From Aliirhizobium smilacinae (lineage in GTDB: Bacteria; Pseudomonadota; Alphaproteobacteria; Rhizobiales; Rhizobiaceae): DNA of 64,000 nt. A program made the translations under genes and the position numbers. The first letter of the stretch is position 1, and every line of letters begins with the position of its first letter. The stretch covers positions 1,550,001 through 1,614,000 of the forward strand of contig NZ_VDMN01000001.1 of assembly GCF_006335145.1 (NCBI RefSeq). The letters run 5' to 3'. Below are positions 55,490 through 64,000 of this stretch, in pieces. The notes beneath the pieces are model-generated. The model saw only the letters and a program-made list of their open reading frames with translations. It ran no database searches and had not been told where the DNA came from.

Positions 55490-57838
55490 TCAATTGCTAC
55501 GATTTGTAAGATCGGCGATCGCTCTTAAGCCATCCTTGTTGCCGAGGTCGGCCAAAGCCTGGAATATCCGCAGGGCTTCCGCCTGTTGGCCAAGGTTCAT
55601 CAGGGCATATCCGCGCAGGCTCATCAGATCGGTCTGTTCAGGGACGATCTGGGCTCGCTGGTCGAGCGCGATCAACGCTTCCCTGTAGCGTGCCGACTTG
55701 AACGCGTTCACGGCTCGGTCGGCAAGGATGGACGACTGAAGCTCGACAGCGCGGGTATTGTTCTGCGGTGCGATGGTTGCCGCGGCAGCCGCCTTGTCGG
55801 TCAGACCGACCCGCAGATAGGCGAGGCTCTTGCCATAGGCGGCATCGGACCGTGCAGCCTGAGATGAAGCCATGGTACCGACATCGAATGCCTGGGCCGC
55901 TTCCAGCGGACGGTTGAGATCCATCAGGCACCAGCCGCGGGCCAGAGCCTGATCAGGCGAAAGCTGGCGAGGGTCGACCGTGGAGGCGCAGCCGCGGCCC
56001 ACCGGTGCGCTGCGGGCGGGAGCCGAACGAACCACGCGTGGCGCTGCTCTTTGTACAGGTGCCGGCGCATAGCTCTGAGCCATTCCCGCATCCGCCTGAC
56101 GGGCATACGGCTGTTGCTGGCGGGGCTGCGACTGCATTTGCTGCTGAGCCGGGTATTGCCGTGCCTGCTGCTGCGGTGGCGTCAACTGAGAAAGATAATC
56201 CTGCCCCTGCAGACGGCGGTTAACGTCTTCGCCGAGGTTGGCGATACGCTCGGACTTGCCGGCCCAGGTGCGCTGGATCGCGGCAACGCCGGCCCTGTCA
56301 CCCAAGTCGTTTCGGCTCAAGACCAGGCCGTAGGCGGAGGGCTCGTCATCGGGCTTCCAGGTGAGAGCGGCGGCGAACCATTGTGCGGCGGTACCCGGCT
56401 GGCGCATGTAGCGCGCATACCAGCCGAACTGCTGGGCTGCAGCGGCATCCTTCGCCTCGATGACGACGGGCGCCATGCGCGACAGCACTTCCTCCTGCAG
56501 GATCGGCGGAGGATCGATGGCCAGCAGGTTTGCGACCGCAGCCATATAGGCGGCCTTCGAACCCGGCGAGCTGTCACGCCATTTGTAGAGGACGTTTTCG
56601 GCTTCGAGCGGCGAATTCTGGCGCGTCAGGGTCAGCGCAAGGCCTTCGGCCGCAGACGCGGTGTCTTCCTTGGTGTAGGCCTTGCGGAACCAGCGTTCGG
56701 CGCCGCCGAGATTGTCGCGTCGATAATAATACCAGCCGAGCAGAAGCGCATCGGAGGCCAGTTCATCCGTATCGGCCAGCCTTTCCAGGCGCGTGAGATA
56801 TTTGTCGGCAACGACGAGCTTCGCGTCGGTATTGCCCTCGCCGACCAGACGGCGGGCGAGATCATCACGCAGGCTTTCGAATTCCGGCTGTCCGTCAGGT
56901 CTCGTCCGCTCTTTCGATAGCAGATCCTCGATCATGTCGGACGTCAGCAATTCGCTCGCCTTCTGCACCGTCGCCAGCCGCTCGGGAGGATTGTCGCAAT
57001 TGCTCAGCACATAGAGATAGGCGTCGCGAGCGCGCGGCTGCCTGTCTGTGTCGGCAAAGGCCTCCGCCAGACGCCACAAGACATCGACTTCGCTGCAGGT
57101 CAAAAGCGTCGGGTTTTCAGCGGCGATGCGGATGACTTCATCATAGGTCTTGGCATCGGATGCCGCCGTCAGACGGGTGCGCGCCTCGGCAAGCTTCAGC
57201 CGATCCACAAGATCGGCTGGCGGCTGCCAGTTCGGCTCGGCTGTCTGGCGATCGGAGATTGCCTTGCGCACATCGACATAACGCGCCTGGGCATAGAGGT
57301 CCCACATGCTCTCGAGCTGCGGATCGGTCGTCGGGCGCGCGGCCAGCGGATCGGCCGGCGGCGTCCAGTTGGGATAAAGGGCACGAAGGCGGGAAATTTC
57401 GGCCTGAAGCCGGGCGGTGTCGCCTCGGGCGGCAAAATAGCGAAGCGCGCTTTCATCGACTTGGGGGGCAGCAGCAGTCGGCTGCGTGCCTGCCCTTGGC
57501 TGCGCCTGTGCAGGCGGCTGGGTCGCAGGCTGGCTCTGGAATGGTTGCGATATCTGGGCGTTTTGCTGAGGCGCCTGGGAGATCGGCTGTGATTGGGCAA
57601 CCACCAGTGAAGGGCGGCCGGCCCTCTGGTCCGCCGATGACGTCGTCGGCAATGGATATTGCAACCGGTTCGTCCGGTTCGCATCTGTGCCGGCAGCGCC
57701 GGGCGAAACCGAATCAGCCGCGGTCAACGAACCAGTGATCTGGTTGAAGTCGACGTCAGACGTCCGTTTGTAGGCGATCAAAGCCGCTACGGCCATGCCG
57801 AAAGCAGCCAAAGAGATCAGCGAAAACCGCATTTGCAC
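55490..57838 (-). CDS. Large periplasmic TPR protein of the cellulose locus
   Basis: 782 residues. N-terminal hydrophobic anchor or signal (about 1-24, FSLISLAAFGMAVAALIAYK), a Gln/Pro-rich linker (about 80-135), TPR-type helical repeats (about 135-560), a second Gln/Pro-rich linker (about 570-640) and further TPRs to the end. The repeats recall the periplasmic scaffold of BcsC, but the chain ends in TPRs and has no C-terminal beta barrel. Divergent from bcsN-bcsA-bcsB across 235 bases, so a role in cellulose export or assembly is likely but inferred. Confidence 0.75.
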   Translation of the reverse strand: MQMRFSLISLAAFGMAVAALIAYKRTSDVDFNQITGSLTAADSVSPGAAGTDANRTNRLQYPLPTTSSADQRAGRPSLVVAQSQPISQAPQQNAQISQPFQSQPATQPPAQAQPRAGTQPTAAAPQVDESALRYFAARGDTARLQAEISRLRALYPNWTPPADPLAARPTTDPQLESMWDLYAQARYVDVRKAISDRQTAEPNWQPPADLVDRLKLAEARTRLTAASDAKTYDEVIRIAAENPTLLTCSEVDVLWRLAEAFADTDRQPRARDAYLYVLSNCDNPPERLATVQKASELLTSDMIEDLLSKERTRPDGQPEFESLRDDLARRLVGEGNTDAKLVVADKYLTRLERLADTDELASDALLLGWYYYRRDNLGGAERWFRKAYTKEDTASAAEGLALTLTRQNSPLEAENVLYKWRDSSPGSKAAYMAAVANLLAIDPPPILQEEVLSRMAPVVIEAKDAAAAQQFGWYARYMRQPGTAAQWFAAALTWKPDDEPSAYGLVLSRNDLGDRAGVAAIQRTWAGKSERIANLGEDVNRRLQGQDYLSQLTPPQQQARQYPAQQQMQSQPRQQQPYARQADAGMAQSYAPAPVQRAAPRVVRSAPARSAPVGRGCASTVDPRQLSPDQALARGWCLMDLNRPLEAAQAFDVGTMASSQAARSDAAYGKSLAYLRVGLTDKAAAAATIAPQNNTRAVELQSSILADRAVNAFKSARYREALIALDQRAQIVPEQTDLMSLRGYALMNLGQQAEALRIFQALADLGNKDGLRAIADLTNRSN

Positions 57839-58073
57839 CCCGGTCCCTGTCCATTCAGATCATTTCGGCCCGTGCACACAAGCCCACATTTGACAGCAAT
57901 TGGTTAAAGAATGAGGGCATATAGTTAACGAACAATTTAGATTTCGTCAGTAAATAAGAAATCACGAATACACAAAGGTGACTCGAACCGGCAGGCATCG
58001 AAAAGATGGCTGGCGGTGACCTCGCAGAAAGCGGGCAATGAGTAATGCGTGTCTGCCCCAGGACTGGATTTCG
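57839..58073. promoter_or_regulatory. Divergent promoter region between the TPR gene and bcsN
   Basis: 235 bases, AT-rich at 57890-57960 (GTTAACGAACAATTTAGATT), which fits promoters for both directions. No specific operator can be named. Confidence 0.4.
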
Positions 58074-59123
58074 ATGACGGACAGACACTTTATGACATTG
58101 CAACCAGGATGGCGTGCCTGCCGCCCGGCACTCACAGCACTTATGGGGCTCGCCGCGCTTACTCTCGCCGGATGCGCCGGAAAACCTATCCAATCCGAAG
58201 CATTCATAAAGAGCGTGCCGCCAGAGCAGGCGATGGTCATGCCGCCGCCGGCGGGACCTGCCGTCGTCAGCATCATCGAACGGCGGTTCAACAACGCCAT
58301 CAGCCAGGACATCCACCTGGGGACCGACGCATCCACGCCCGGCCAGAACATGCTGAAGGTCCAGCTCTACGGTACCGAAAGCGCCTATCGTCACGCCGAC
58401 AACAGTCTCGGGATGTCCTCTATTACCGAAGGACGCATCTCTTCCGAAATGCGGCAGTCCCTGCCGCGGATCGCGATGGCCAAGTCGCAGTTCTATGTCC
58501 AGAACGCCTACGGCCCCTTCGGTTATGCATTCGGGCGCGGCAGAGGTTCCGATCTCTGCCTTTATGCCTGGCAGCAGATCCGCACACGCGACCAGGGCAC
58601 GCCGTTTGCCAATTACGGCGTGATCCAGATCCGTCTGCGAACCTGCGAAGCGAATGCTACCGAACAAAAGCTACTCTCGGTAATGTACAACTTCACGATC
58701 AACGCCTCGGTCGATGCGCTCGGCTGGAACCCCTATGGCGCAAATCGCGAGTTCAATTCCGCGGTCGGCACCACAGGCGCTCCCATCTATCCGCGCCCGG
58801 CTTCTGCCGAGCCGATCGTGCAGACGCTGCCGCCGCGCCAGACGACGTCCTATGCGCCTCGGGTGCAGGTGCGTCGCGTTCAGCCGGCCCCGCGGGCCGT
58901 GGCACCTCCGGTTTCCCAACCCCAGCCCCAGCTTGAGCCACGTGGACCTCGCGTGCCTTCGCCGTTCGGCGGCGGCTATTCGTCGGCCACGGGACGACCA
59001 TCCGACGGTTATGCCGCGGCGACATCGTCATCCGGAACAACGGCACCGGCCGCACAAAGGGTGACCGTTCCTTCTCCATCCTGCACCATGGCAACCGACG
59101 GAGCAGACGTTGTCTGCCGCTGA
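58074..59123 (+). CDS. bcsN: BcsN, cellulose biosynthesis lipoprotein
   Basis: 349 residues from the ATG at 58074 (AGGA 9-12 bases upstream). A lipoprotein signal with LTLAGC places the lipidated Cys at about residue 34. The middle holds the BcsN region (IERRFNNAISQDIHLGTDAS, PGQNMLKVQLYG), and the C-terminus is a Pro/Arg/Ser-rich tail. BcsN is found upstream of bcsAB in Rhizobiales; its exact role is not known to me. It lies 40 bases before bcsA. Confidence 0.87.
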   Translation: MTDRHFMTLQPGWRACRPALTALMGLAALTLAGCAGKPIQSEAFIKSVPPEQAMVMPPPAGPAVVSIIERRFNNAISQDIHLGTDASTPGQNMLKVQLYGTESAYRHADNSLGMSSITEGRISSEMRQSLPRIAMAKSQFYVQNAYGPFGYAFGRGRGSDLCLYAWQQIRTRDQGTPFANYGVIQIRLRTCEANATEQKLLSVMYNFTINASVDALGWNPYGANREFNSAVGTTGAPIYPRPASAEPIVQTLPPRQTTSYAPRVQVRRVQPAPRAVAPPVSQPQPQLEPRGPRVPSPFGGGYSSATGRPSDGYAAATSSSGTTAPAAQRVTVPSPSCTMATDGADVVCR

Positions 59124-59163
59124 TCCTGTTGTCCGTCTTCGGCTCTCATCGAGGTAGTCCGTC

Positions 59164-61341
59164 ATGAGGACACTATATTCAGCCGTCATCTGGGCCGTTG
59201 CCACGGTAATGATCATCCTTCTGGTGACATTGCCGATCAATACGCGCACGCAGCTGATCGCAAGCATTCTCATCGTCACCGTCATGGCGATCATCAAGCT
59301 TCTCGACGTCGGCGGAAAATGGCGGCTGGTGGCGCTGGCCTTCGGTACAGGGATGGTGCTGCGCTATGTCTACTGGCGCACAACGAGCACGCTGCCGCCG
59401 GTCAACCAGCTCGAGAACTTCATTCCCGGCATGCTCGTCTATCTGGCCGAGATGTACAGCGTTCTGATGCTTTCGCTCAGCCTGTTCGTCGTTGCCATGC
59501 CGCTGCCGCCGAGCCGGCCGGGCACTCGCTCCAGCAGCGACGAAAACCTGCCTACGGTCGATGTCTTCGTGCCGAGCTACAATGAGGACGAGCAGCTTCT
59601 GGCCAATACGCTGGCGGCGGCCCGCAACATGGACTACCCACCGGAAAAGCTGACCGTCTGGCTGCTTGACGATGGCGGCACCGTGCAGAAGCGCAAGGCG
59701 AGCAACGTCGCCGACGCACGTGCAGCCGAGGCCCGCTACGAGAAGCTGAACCAGCTTTGCAAAGAAATGGGCGTGCGCTATCTCACCCGCGAGCGCAACG
59801 AACATGCCAAGGCCGGCAATCTCAACAACGGGCTTGCCCATTCGACCGGCGACCTGATCGCCGTCTTCGATGCCGACCACGCCCCGACACGCGACTTCCT
59901 GCTGGAAACGGTGCATTATTTCGAGAAAGACCCGATGCTCTTTCTCGTGCAGACGCCGCACTTTTTCCTCAATCCCGATCCCGTCGAGCGCAATCTGCAG
60001 ACATTCGAAAAGATGCCGAGCGAGAACGAGATGTTCTATGGCATCATTCAGCGCGGTCTGGACAAATGGAACGCGTCCTTCTTCTGCGGCTCGGCGGCAG
60101 TTCTCAACCGCAAGGCGCTACAGGTTTCCAACGGCTTTTCCGGCGTCAGCATCACCGAAGATTGCGAAACCGCGCTCGACCTGCACGGGCTGGGCTGGAA
60201 CAGCATCTATGTCGATCGCCCGTTGATCGCTGGCCTGCAGCCTGCGACATTTGCCAGCTTCATCGGCCAGCGTTCGCGTTGGGCGCAAGGCATGATGCAG
60301 ATCCTGCGCTTCCGCTTCCCGCCGCTCAAGCGTGGCCTCTCGATGGCACAGCGTCTTTGCTACATGTCATCGACGCTGTTCTGGCTGTTCCCTTTCCCGC
60401 GGACGATCTTCCTCTTCGCGCCGCTGTTCTACATCTTCTTCGATCTCGAAATCTTCACCTCGTCCGGCGGCGAATTCCTCGTCTATTCGCTGACCTACAT
60501 GGCGGTGAACATGATGATGCAGAACTATCTCTACGGATCGTTCCGCTGGCCATGGATTTCCGAGCTTTATGAGTATGTGCAGACGGTTCACCTGCTGCCT
60601 GCGGTTATCTCGGTCATGCTCAATCCACGCTCGCCGACCTTCAAGGTGACGGCGAAGGACGAGTCCGTTTCGGTCAGCCGTCTTTCTGAAGTCAGCCGGC
60701 CGTTCTTCGTGATCTTCTTCATTCTGATCGTCGCTTTTGCGATGAGCGTCTACAAGGTCTATACCGAACCCTACAAAGCCGACGTGACGCTCGTGGTCGG
60801 CGGCTGGAACCTGCTGAACATCATCATCGCCGGTTGCGCGCTGGGCGTCGTATCAGAGCGCGGCGAACGCCAGGCCTCGCGTCGCGTGAAAATCAGCCGA
60901 CGCTGCGAATTCGGCATCGATGGAAAATGGTACACCGCAACGATCAACAACGTCTCTGTGCATGGAGCCTCACTTGAGGTCTATACGGAGGGTAAGACGG
61001 GCATCGCCACCGATACGGTGGGCCATATCCGCTTCCAGCCGTTCAGCGACCTTCCGGTCAGTGAACTGCCGGTCGATATCCGAAACTTCGACCGGACGGG
61101 AGACGTGACCTCCGTGGGCTGCCGTTACGTGCCGCAGAAGGCTCTCGATCACCGCCTGATCGCCGACCTGATGTTCGCCAATTCCGCCCAGTGGACCCAG
61201 TTCCAGACCGCGCGCCGCACCAATCCGGGGCTATTCCGCGGCACAGTGTGGTTCCTCTGGCTTTCCGTCTACCAGACCAGCCGTGGTCTCGGATATCTGA
61301 TGCGCGATCTCGGCAAGTCCCGCGGCACCGAGAAAGGCTAG
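59164..61341 (+). CDS. bcsA: BcsA, cellulose synthase catalytic subunit
   Basis: 725 residues. Membrane segments on both sides of a GT2 domain with VDVFVPSYNEDEQLLANTLA, the UDP-binding FDADHAP, the catalytic base ITEDCETALDLHG (TED) and QRSRWAQGMMQ (QxxRW). A C-terminal PilZ domain has the RxxxR motif (RRVKISRRCEF) and NVSVHGAS, so c-di-GMP should activate it. Makes beta-1,4-glucan and extrudes it with BcsB. It lies 9 bases before bcsB. Confidence 0.97.
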   Translation: MRTLYSAVIWAVATVMIILLVTLPINTRTQLIASILIVTVMAIIKLLDVGGKWRLVALAFGTGMVLRYVYWRTTSTLPPVNQLENFIPGMLVYLAEMYSVLMLSLSLFVVAMPLPPSRPGTRSSSDENLPTVDVFVPSYNEDEQLLANTLAAARNMDYPPEKLTVWLLDDGGTVQKRKASNVADARAAEARYEKLNQLCKEMGVRYLTRERNEHAKAGNLNNGLAHSTGDLIAVFDADHAPTRDFLLETVHYFEKDPMLFLVQTPHFFLNPDPVERNLQTFEKMPSENEMFYGIIQRGLDKWNASFFCGSAAVLNRKALQVSNGFSGVSITEDCETALDLHGLGWNSIYVDRPLIAGLQPATFASFIGQRSRWAQGMMQILRFRFPPLKRGLSMAQRLCYMSSTLFWLFPFPRTIFLFAPLFYIFFDLEIFTSSGGEFLVYSLTYMAVNMMMQNYLYGSFRWPWISELYEYVQTVHLLPAVISVMLNPRSPTFKVTAKDESVSVSRLSEVSRPFFVIFFILIVAFAMSVYKVYTEPYKADVTLVVGGWNLLNIIIAGCALGVVSERGERQASRRVKISRRCEFGIDGKWYTATINNVSVHGASLEVYTEGKTGIATDTVGHIRFQPFSDLPVSELPVDIRNFDRTGDVTSVGCRYVPQKALDHRLIADLMFANSAQWTQFQTARRTNPGLFRGTVWFLWLSVYQTSRGLGYLMRDLGKSRGTEKG

Positions 61342-61350
61342 GAGATCGAC

Positions 61351-63831
61351 ATGAACAAGCTCATCGTTCTCGCCCTTGTCGCCTGCACCGCCACGCCGGC
61401 ACTCGCGCAGCAAGGTTCAACGCCGTTCGACATGGGCGGCGAACGCCGCGACCGGGGCATTCAGGAAACGCCGCCGCCCTCCCCGTCTGCACCCGCCGCA
61501 CCCGTCCCCGTCAATCCCGCACCGCTCGCTCCGGCACAGCGGGCGCCAACAAGCCGTGCACCGTCTCCCACCCCAACGCCACCGATCGCGAGGCCTTCGA
61601 CGCCGCCTGCACACCAGACGGCGCCGGCCCAGTGGAGCGCCCAGCCGCCATCAGCGACCCCTTCTGCGGCAACAGCCGGCGCCACCGACCAGACGCGCCG
61701 TTATCTGCTGCCGTTTTCGGACATGCGCTTGAATGGCGAGATTGAGCAGCGCTCATGGTCCGTCTATCTGACGGCCGATCAGGCCGGACGTGCGGCAAAG
61801 CTGAATGTCGCCTATCAGAACTCGATCTTTGTTGCGCCGGAAACGTCGAAGCTGACCATCACGATCAACGACGTCGTCGTTGCCGCAGAAACAATAGCCT
61901 CGGCCGAACAGCCCGCCGAACGGGTGTTCGAGATACCGGCCGGATTGCTCAGGGCTGGCGGCAACATGGTCCGTTTTGGCACCAGCCAGCGCCACCGCAC
62001 TGACTGCACGATCGAATCCACCTACGAACTCTGGACGGATGTCGATCCCTCCAAGACCTATCTGTCTTTCGACGGCGCCAACGAAAGGCGCCTCGGCACG
62101 CTGGATGACCTGCGGGCCATCGGGGTGGACGGCAAGGGTAATACCCGCTTCCGGATCATCGCTCCGGCGCTCGACCAGCTCGGCGCGACAGACACGCTGA
62201 TGCGGCTGTCCCAAGGGCTTGCACTGATTGCCGGAATGCCCAACCAGTCGTTCACTTTCAGCAGGCAGGCGGATGGCGAGATCAAGCCTGGCGAAGTTGC
62301 CGTTTTCATCGGCACAACAGATGAACTCAGGTCTGTCATTCCACGCCTTTCTGCTTCAGGAAACAACTCGGCGGCCGCAAGCTTCATCGACTATCCGGGC
62401 AGCGCCGGCGTCTCTTCTCTCGTGCTCTCCGGTCCGAACTGGCCATCGATCGACGGGCTGATCGACAGTTTCGTCGCTTCGCTCGACGGTCGCTCGACGC
62501 AGAGGCTCGATACGCTTTCGACGGAAAGCTGGCGCGGCATGGACACGCCGCTTTTGTTTTCCGACACGGTGCTCGATTTCTCGACGCTCGGGGTCAATAG
62601 CCAGGAATTCACCGGCCGCCTGTTCAGAACCACCTTCACGATCGGTGTGCCGGCGGATTTTTACGCTAATGCCTATGGCGAGGCCCGTATCCTTCTTGAT
62701 GCCGCCTATACGCCGGATGTTCTGCCCGGCAGCCATCTCGATATCTTCGTCAACGGAAACATCGCATCCACCGTACCGATCACCTCTGCGGGCGGTGCGG
62801 TGCTGCGGCATCTGCCGATCAAGCTGACGCTCAGGCATTTCCGGCCCGGCGTGAATACGATCACTGTCGAGGCATCGTTGCGCACCAAGTCCGATGCGTC
62901 ATGTGCGCCTGGTACGAGCAGTGAAGAGAAACCGCGGTTTGCGATCTTCAACACATCGCAGTTCCACATGCCGGACTTTGCCCGCATTGCCCAGGTTCCC
63001 AACGTCGCAGCAACCGCCGGCATCGGCTTTCCTTATTTCATCGGGCAGGATCCGGTATCGCTGTTTCTCGGCCGGATCGACGAGCCGACGCTTTCGGCTG
63101 CTGCCACCTTCGCCGGCAAGATCGCGGCCGCATCTCACCGGGTCATTCCGCTCAACGTGACGATCTCGGCAGCCCGAATGGCGGAGCGCAACGCGATCTT
63201 CGTTGGCGGCATTTCCGAAATGCCGCTGAATGTCCTCTCTCAGCTGAAGATCGATCAGGAAAGTCGCAACAGCTGGAGCCCGGAAATTGCACCCCAGACC
63301 GTTTCGCCATCCGGCATCAGCCTTCAGGACTGGCAGCAACGCTCCGACAGCAATTTCCTCAGCCGGCAATTCGAAGAGCTGAGCAACTGGGCGAAGGACA
63401 ATTACGACCTGTCGCTTTCGGCCCTGCGTTTCGCGCCACCAACCGACGAACTCTACAAGCCGCCGAAATCGGCTCACCTGCTCGTCGCACAGGAAAGCGA
63501 TCCGACCGGACAAGGAACATGGACTGCAGTGCTTGCGCCGGACAGCACACAGCTCAACGAAAGCATGAGGGAAATCGCCAGCCGCGAGGAATGGGAGAAG
63601 ATGAGCGGGCGCATCGCCATTTATAGCGGTGCGGAAGACGAGATCGGCAGCGTTCCGGTCAGCTGGTTCCGCTTCATGCCGACGCAAAGCCTGAGCTTCA
63701 GCAATGCAAGGCTGATCACGGCAAACTGGCTGTCGGACAACATCATGTCCTACGCCCTGCTTCTGGCGGCCGGCAGCGTGTTGCTCGGACTTGCGACCGG
63801 CGGGCTGCTGAACCTGCTCGGCCGCCGCTGA
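61351..63831 (+). CDS. bcsB: BcsB, cellulose synthase periplasmic subunit
   Basis: 826 residues. Signal peptide (about 1-18, ALVACTATPALAQ), a Pro-rich linker (about 35-110), then the repeated carbohydrate-binding and flavodoxin-like domains of BcsB (SQRHRTDCTIESTYELWTDV near 210, ATAGIGFPYFIGQDPVSLFL near 555), and a C-terminal membrane anchor (YALLLAAGSVLLGLATGGLL). No endoglucanase (bcsZ) gene follows in the window. Confidence 0.96.
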   Translation: MNKLIVLALVACTATPALAQQGSTPFDMGGERRDRGIQETPPPSPSAPAAPVPVNPAPLAPAQRAPTSRAPSPTPTPPIARPSTPPAHQTAPAQWSAQPPSATPSAATAGATDQTRRYLLPFSDMRLNGEIEQRSWSVYLTADQAGRAAKLNVAYQNSIFVAPETSKLTITINDVVVAAETIASAEQPAERVFEIPAGLLRAGGNMVRFGTSQRHRTDCTIESTYELWTDVDPSKTYLSFDGANERRLGTLDDLRAIGVDGKGNTRFRIIAPALDQLGATDTLMRLSQGLALIAGMPNQSFTFSRQADGEIKPGEVAVFIGTTDELRSVIPRLSASGNNSAAASFIDYPGSAGVSSLVLSGPNWPSIDGLIDSFVASLDGRSTQRLDTLSTESWRGMDTPLLFSDTVLDFSTLGVNSQEFTGRLFRTTFTIGVPADFYANAYGEARILLDAAYTPDVLPGSHLDIFVNGNIASTVPITSAGGAVLRHLPIKLTLRHFRPGVNTITVEASLRTKSDASCAPGTSSEEKPRFAIFNTSQFHMPDFARIAQVPNVAATAGIGFPYFIGQDPVSLFLGRIDEPTLSAAATFAGKIAAASHRVIPLNVTISAARMAERNAIFVGGISEMPLNVLSQLKIDQESRNSWSPEIAPQTVSPSGISLQDWQQRSDSNFLSRQFEELSNWAKDNYDLSLSALRFAPPTDELYKPPKSAHLLVAQESDPTGQGTWTAVLAPDSTQLNESMREIASREEWEKMSGRIAIYSGAEDEIGSVPVSWFRFMPTQSLSFSNARLITANWLSDNIMSYALLLAAGSVLLGLATGGLLNLLGRR

Positions 63832-63836
63832 ATTCG

Positions 63837-64000
63837 TCAGGCGGGAAACCGCTTGCTGACATAGACCGATCCCTGGAGGCCAAAACGCCAGGGATGGTCG
63901 ATGGCTTGCGATATCCCTATCCGGGGGCCAGTCATCACAAGGGCCGGCTCCGCCGGCGCTTTCAGACTGAATGGCTGTTCGAACAAGGACATTCCGTCAT
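63837..64000 (-). CDS. Alkyladenine DNA glycosylase (AAG/Mpg family), C-terminal fragment
   Basis: The last 53 codons are visible; the rest lies beyond the right edge. The ending (VMTGPRIGISQAIDHPWRFG, then LQGSVYVSKRFPA) is the conserved C-terminus of the AAG family of 3-methyladenine glycosylases, which remove alkylated purines. It converges on bcsB with 5 bases between stops and marks the end of the cellulose operon. Confidence 0.82.
   Translation of the reverse strand, partial: DGMSLFEQPFSLKAPAEPALVMTGPRIGISQAIDHPWRFGLQGSVYVSKRFPA

Overview
The window is a chromosomal motility and chemotaxis locus from an alphaproteobacterium of the Rhizobiaceae (Rhizobium/Agrobacterium/Sinorhizobium group). 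The evidence is the combination of visN/visR, an orphan OmpR-type regulator of the Rem family, motB-motC-fliK in one operon with the MotC chaperone motE, flaF/flbT, four tandem flagellins, and a che operon in the order icpA-cheS-cheY1-cheA-cheW-cheR-cheB-cheY2-cheD-cheT. The right end is a cellulose synthesis locus of the rhizobial kind (bcsN-bcsA-bcsB). I cannot name the genus.

Layout. 1-4.6 kb (minus): hook and filament-junction genes flgE-flgK-flgL, the flagellin regulators flaF-flbT, and the first codons of flgD. 4.8-15.4 kb: two direct copies of rem bracket a block holding glf, a FliL-like membrane protein, a FlgN-like protein, flgJ, a FliJ-like protein, fliR and flhA (all minus), plus a six-repeat DUF1217 protein on the plus strand. 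15.5-20.7 kb (minus): FliH-like gene, motB, motC, fliK and a flagellar lytic transglycosylase. 20.9-25.5 kb: four flagellins (minus), each with the same conserved leader element. 25.9-28.6 kb (plus): a TPR/O-GlcNAc-transferase-like enzyme and an unknown small protein. 29.1-35.2 kb (minus): flgB-flgC-fliE-flgG-flgA-flgI-motE-flgH-fliL-fliP. 35.4-43.1 kb (plus): flgF-fliI-unknown-motA-fliM-fliN-fliG-flhB. 43.2-46.6 kb (minus): visR, visN, fliF. 46.8-55.1 kb (minus): the complete che operon. 55.5-63.8 kb: a TPR protein (minus) divergent from bcsN-bcsA-bcsB (plus). 63.8-64 kb: the 3' end of an alkyladenine DNA glycosylase gene (minus).

How it works together. By analogy with Sinorhizobium meliloti, VisN/VisR would switch on rem, and Rem the basal body, hook and motor operons; flagellins and che genes follow. 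FlhA, FliR, FliP and FlhB form most of the export gate (FliQ is expected just outside the left edge; no FliO is seen). FliI with the FliH-like stator and FliJ-like protein form the ATPase. MotA/MotB with MotC and MotE make the rhizobial speed-controlled motor. The che operon feeds CheY2 output and uses CheY1, CheS and CheT for signal termination. The glycosyltransferase beside the flagellins suggests flagellin glycosylation.

The most unusual features are: the exact rem duplication (coding sequences identical, about 846 bp of near-identity, 9,731 bp apart in direct orientation) around a relocated export-gate block; a 31-bp dyad upstream of each rem copy; a shared leader element at all four flagellin genes; a globin-coupled chemoreceptor that appears to lack the proximal heme histidine; and a glycosyltransferase gene embedded among the flagellin genes.
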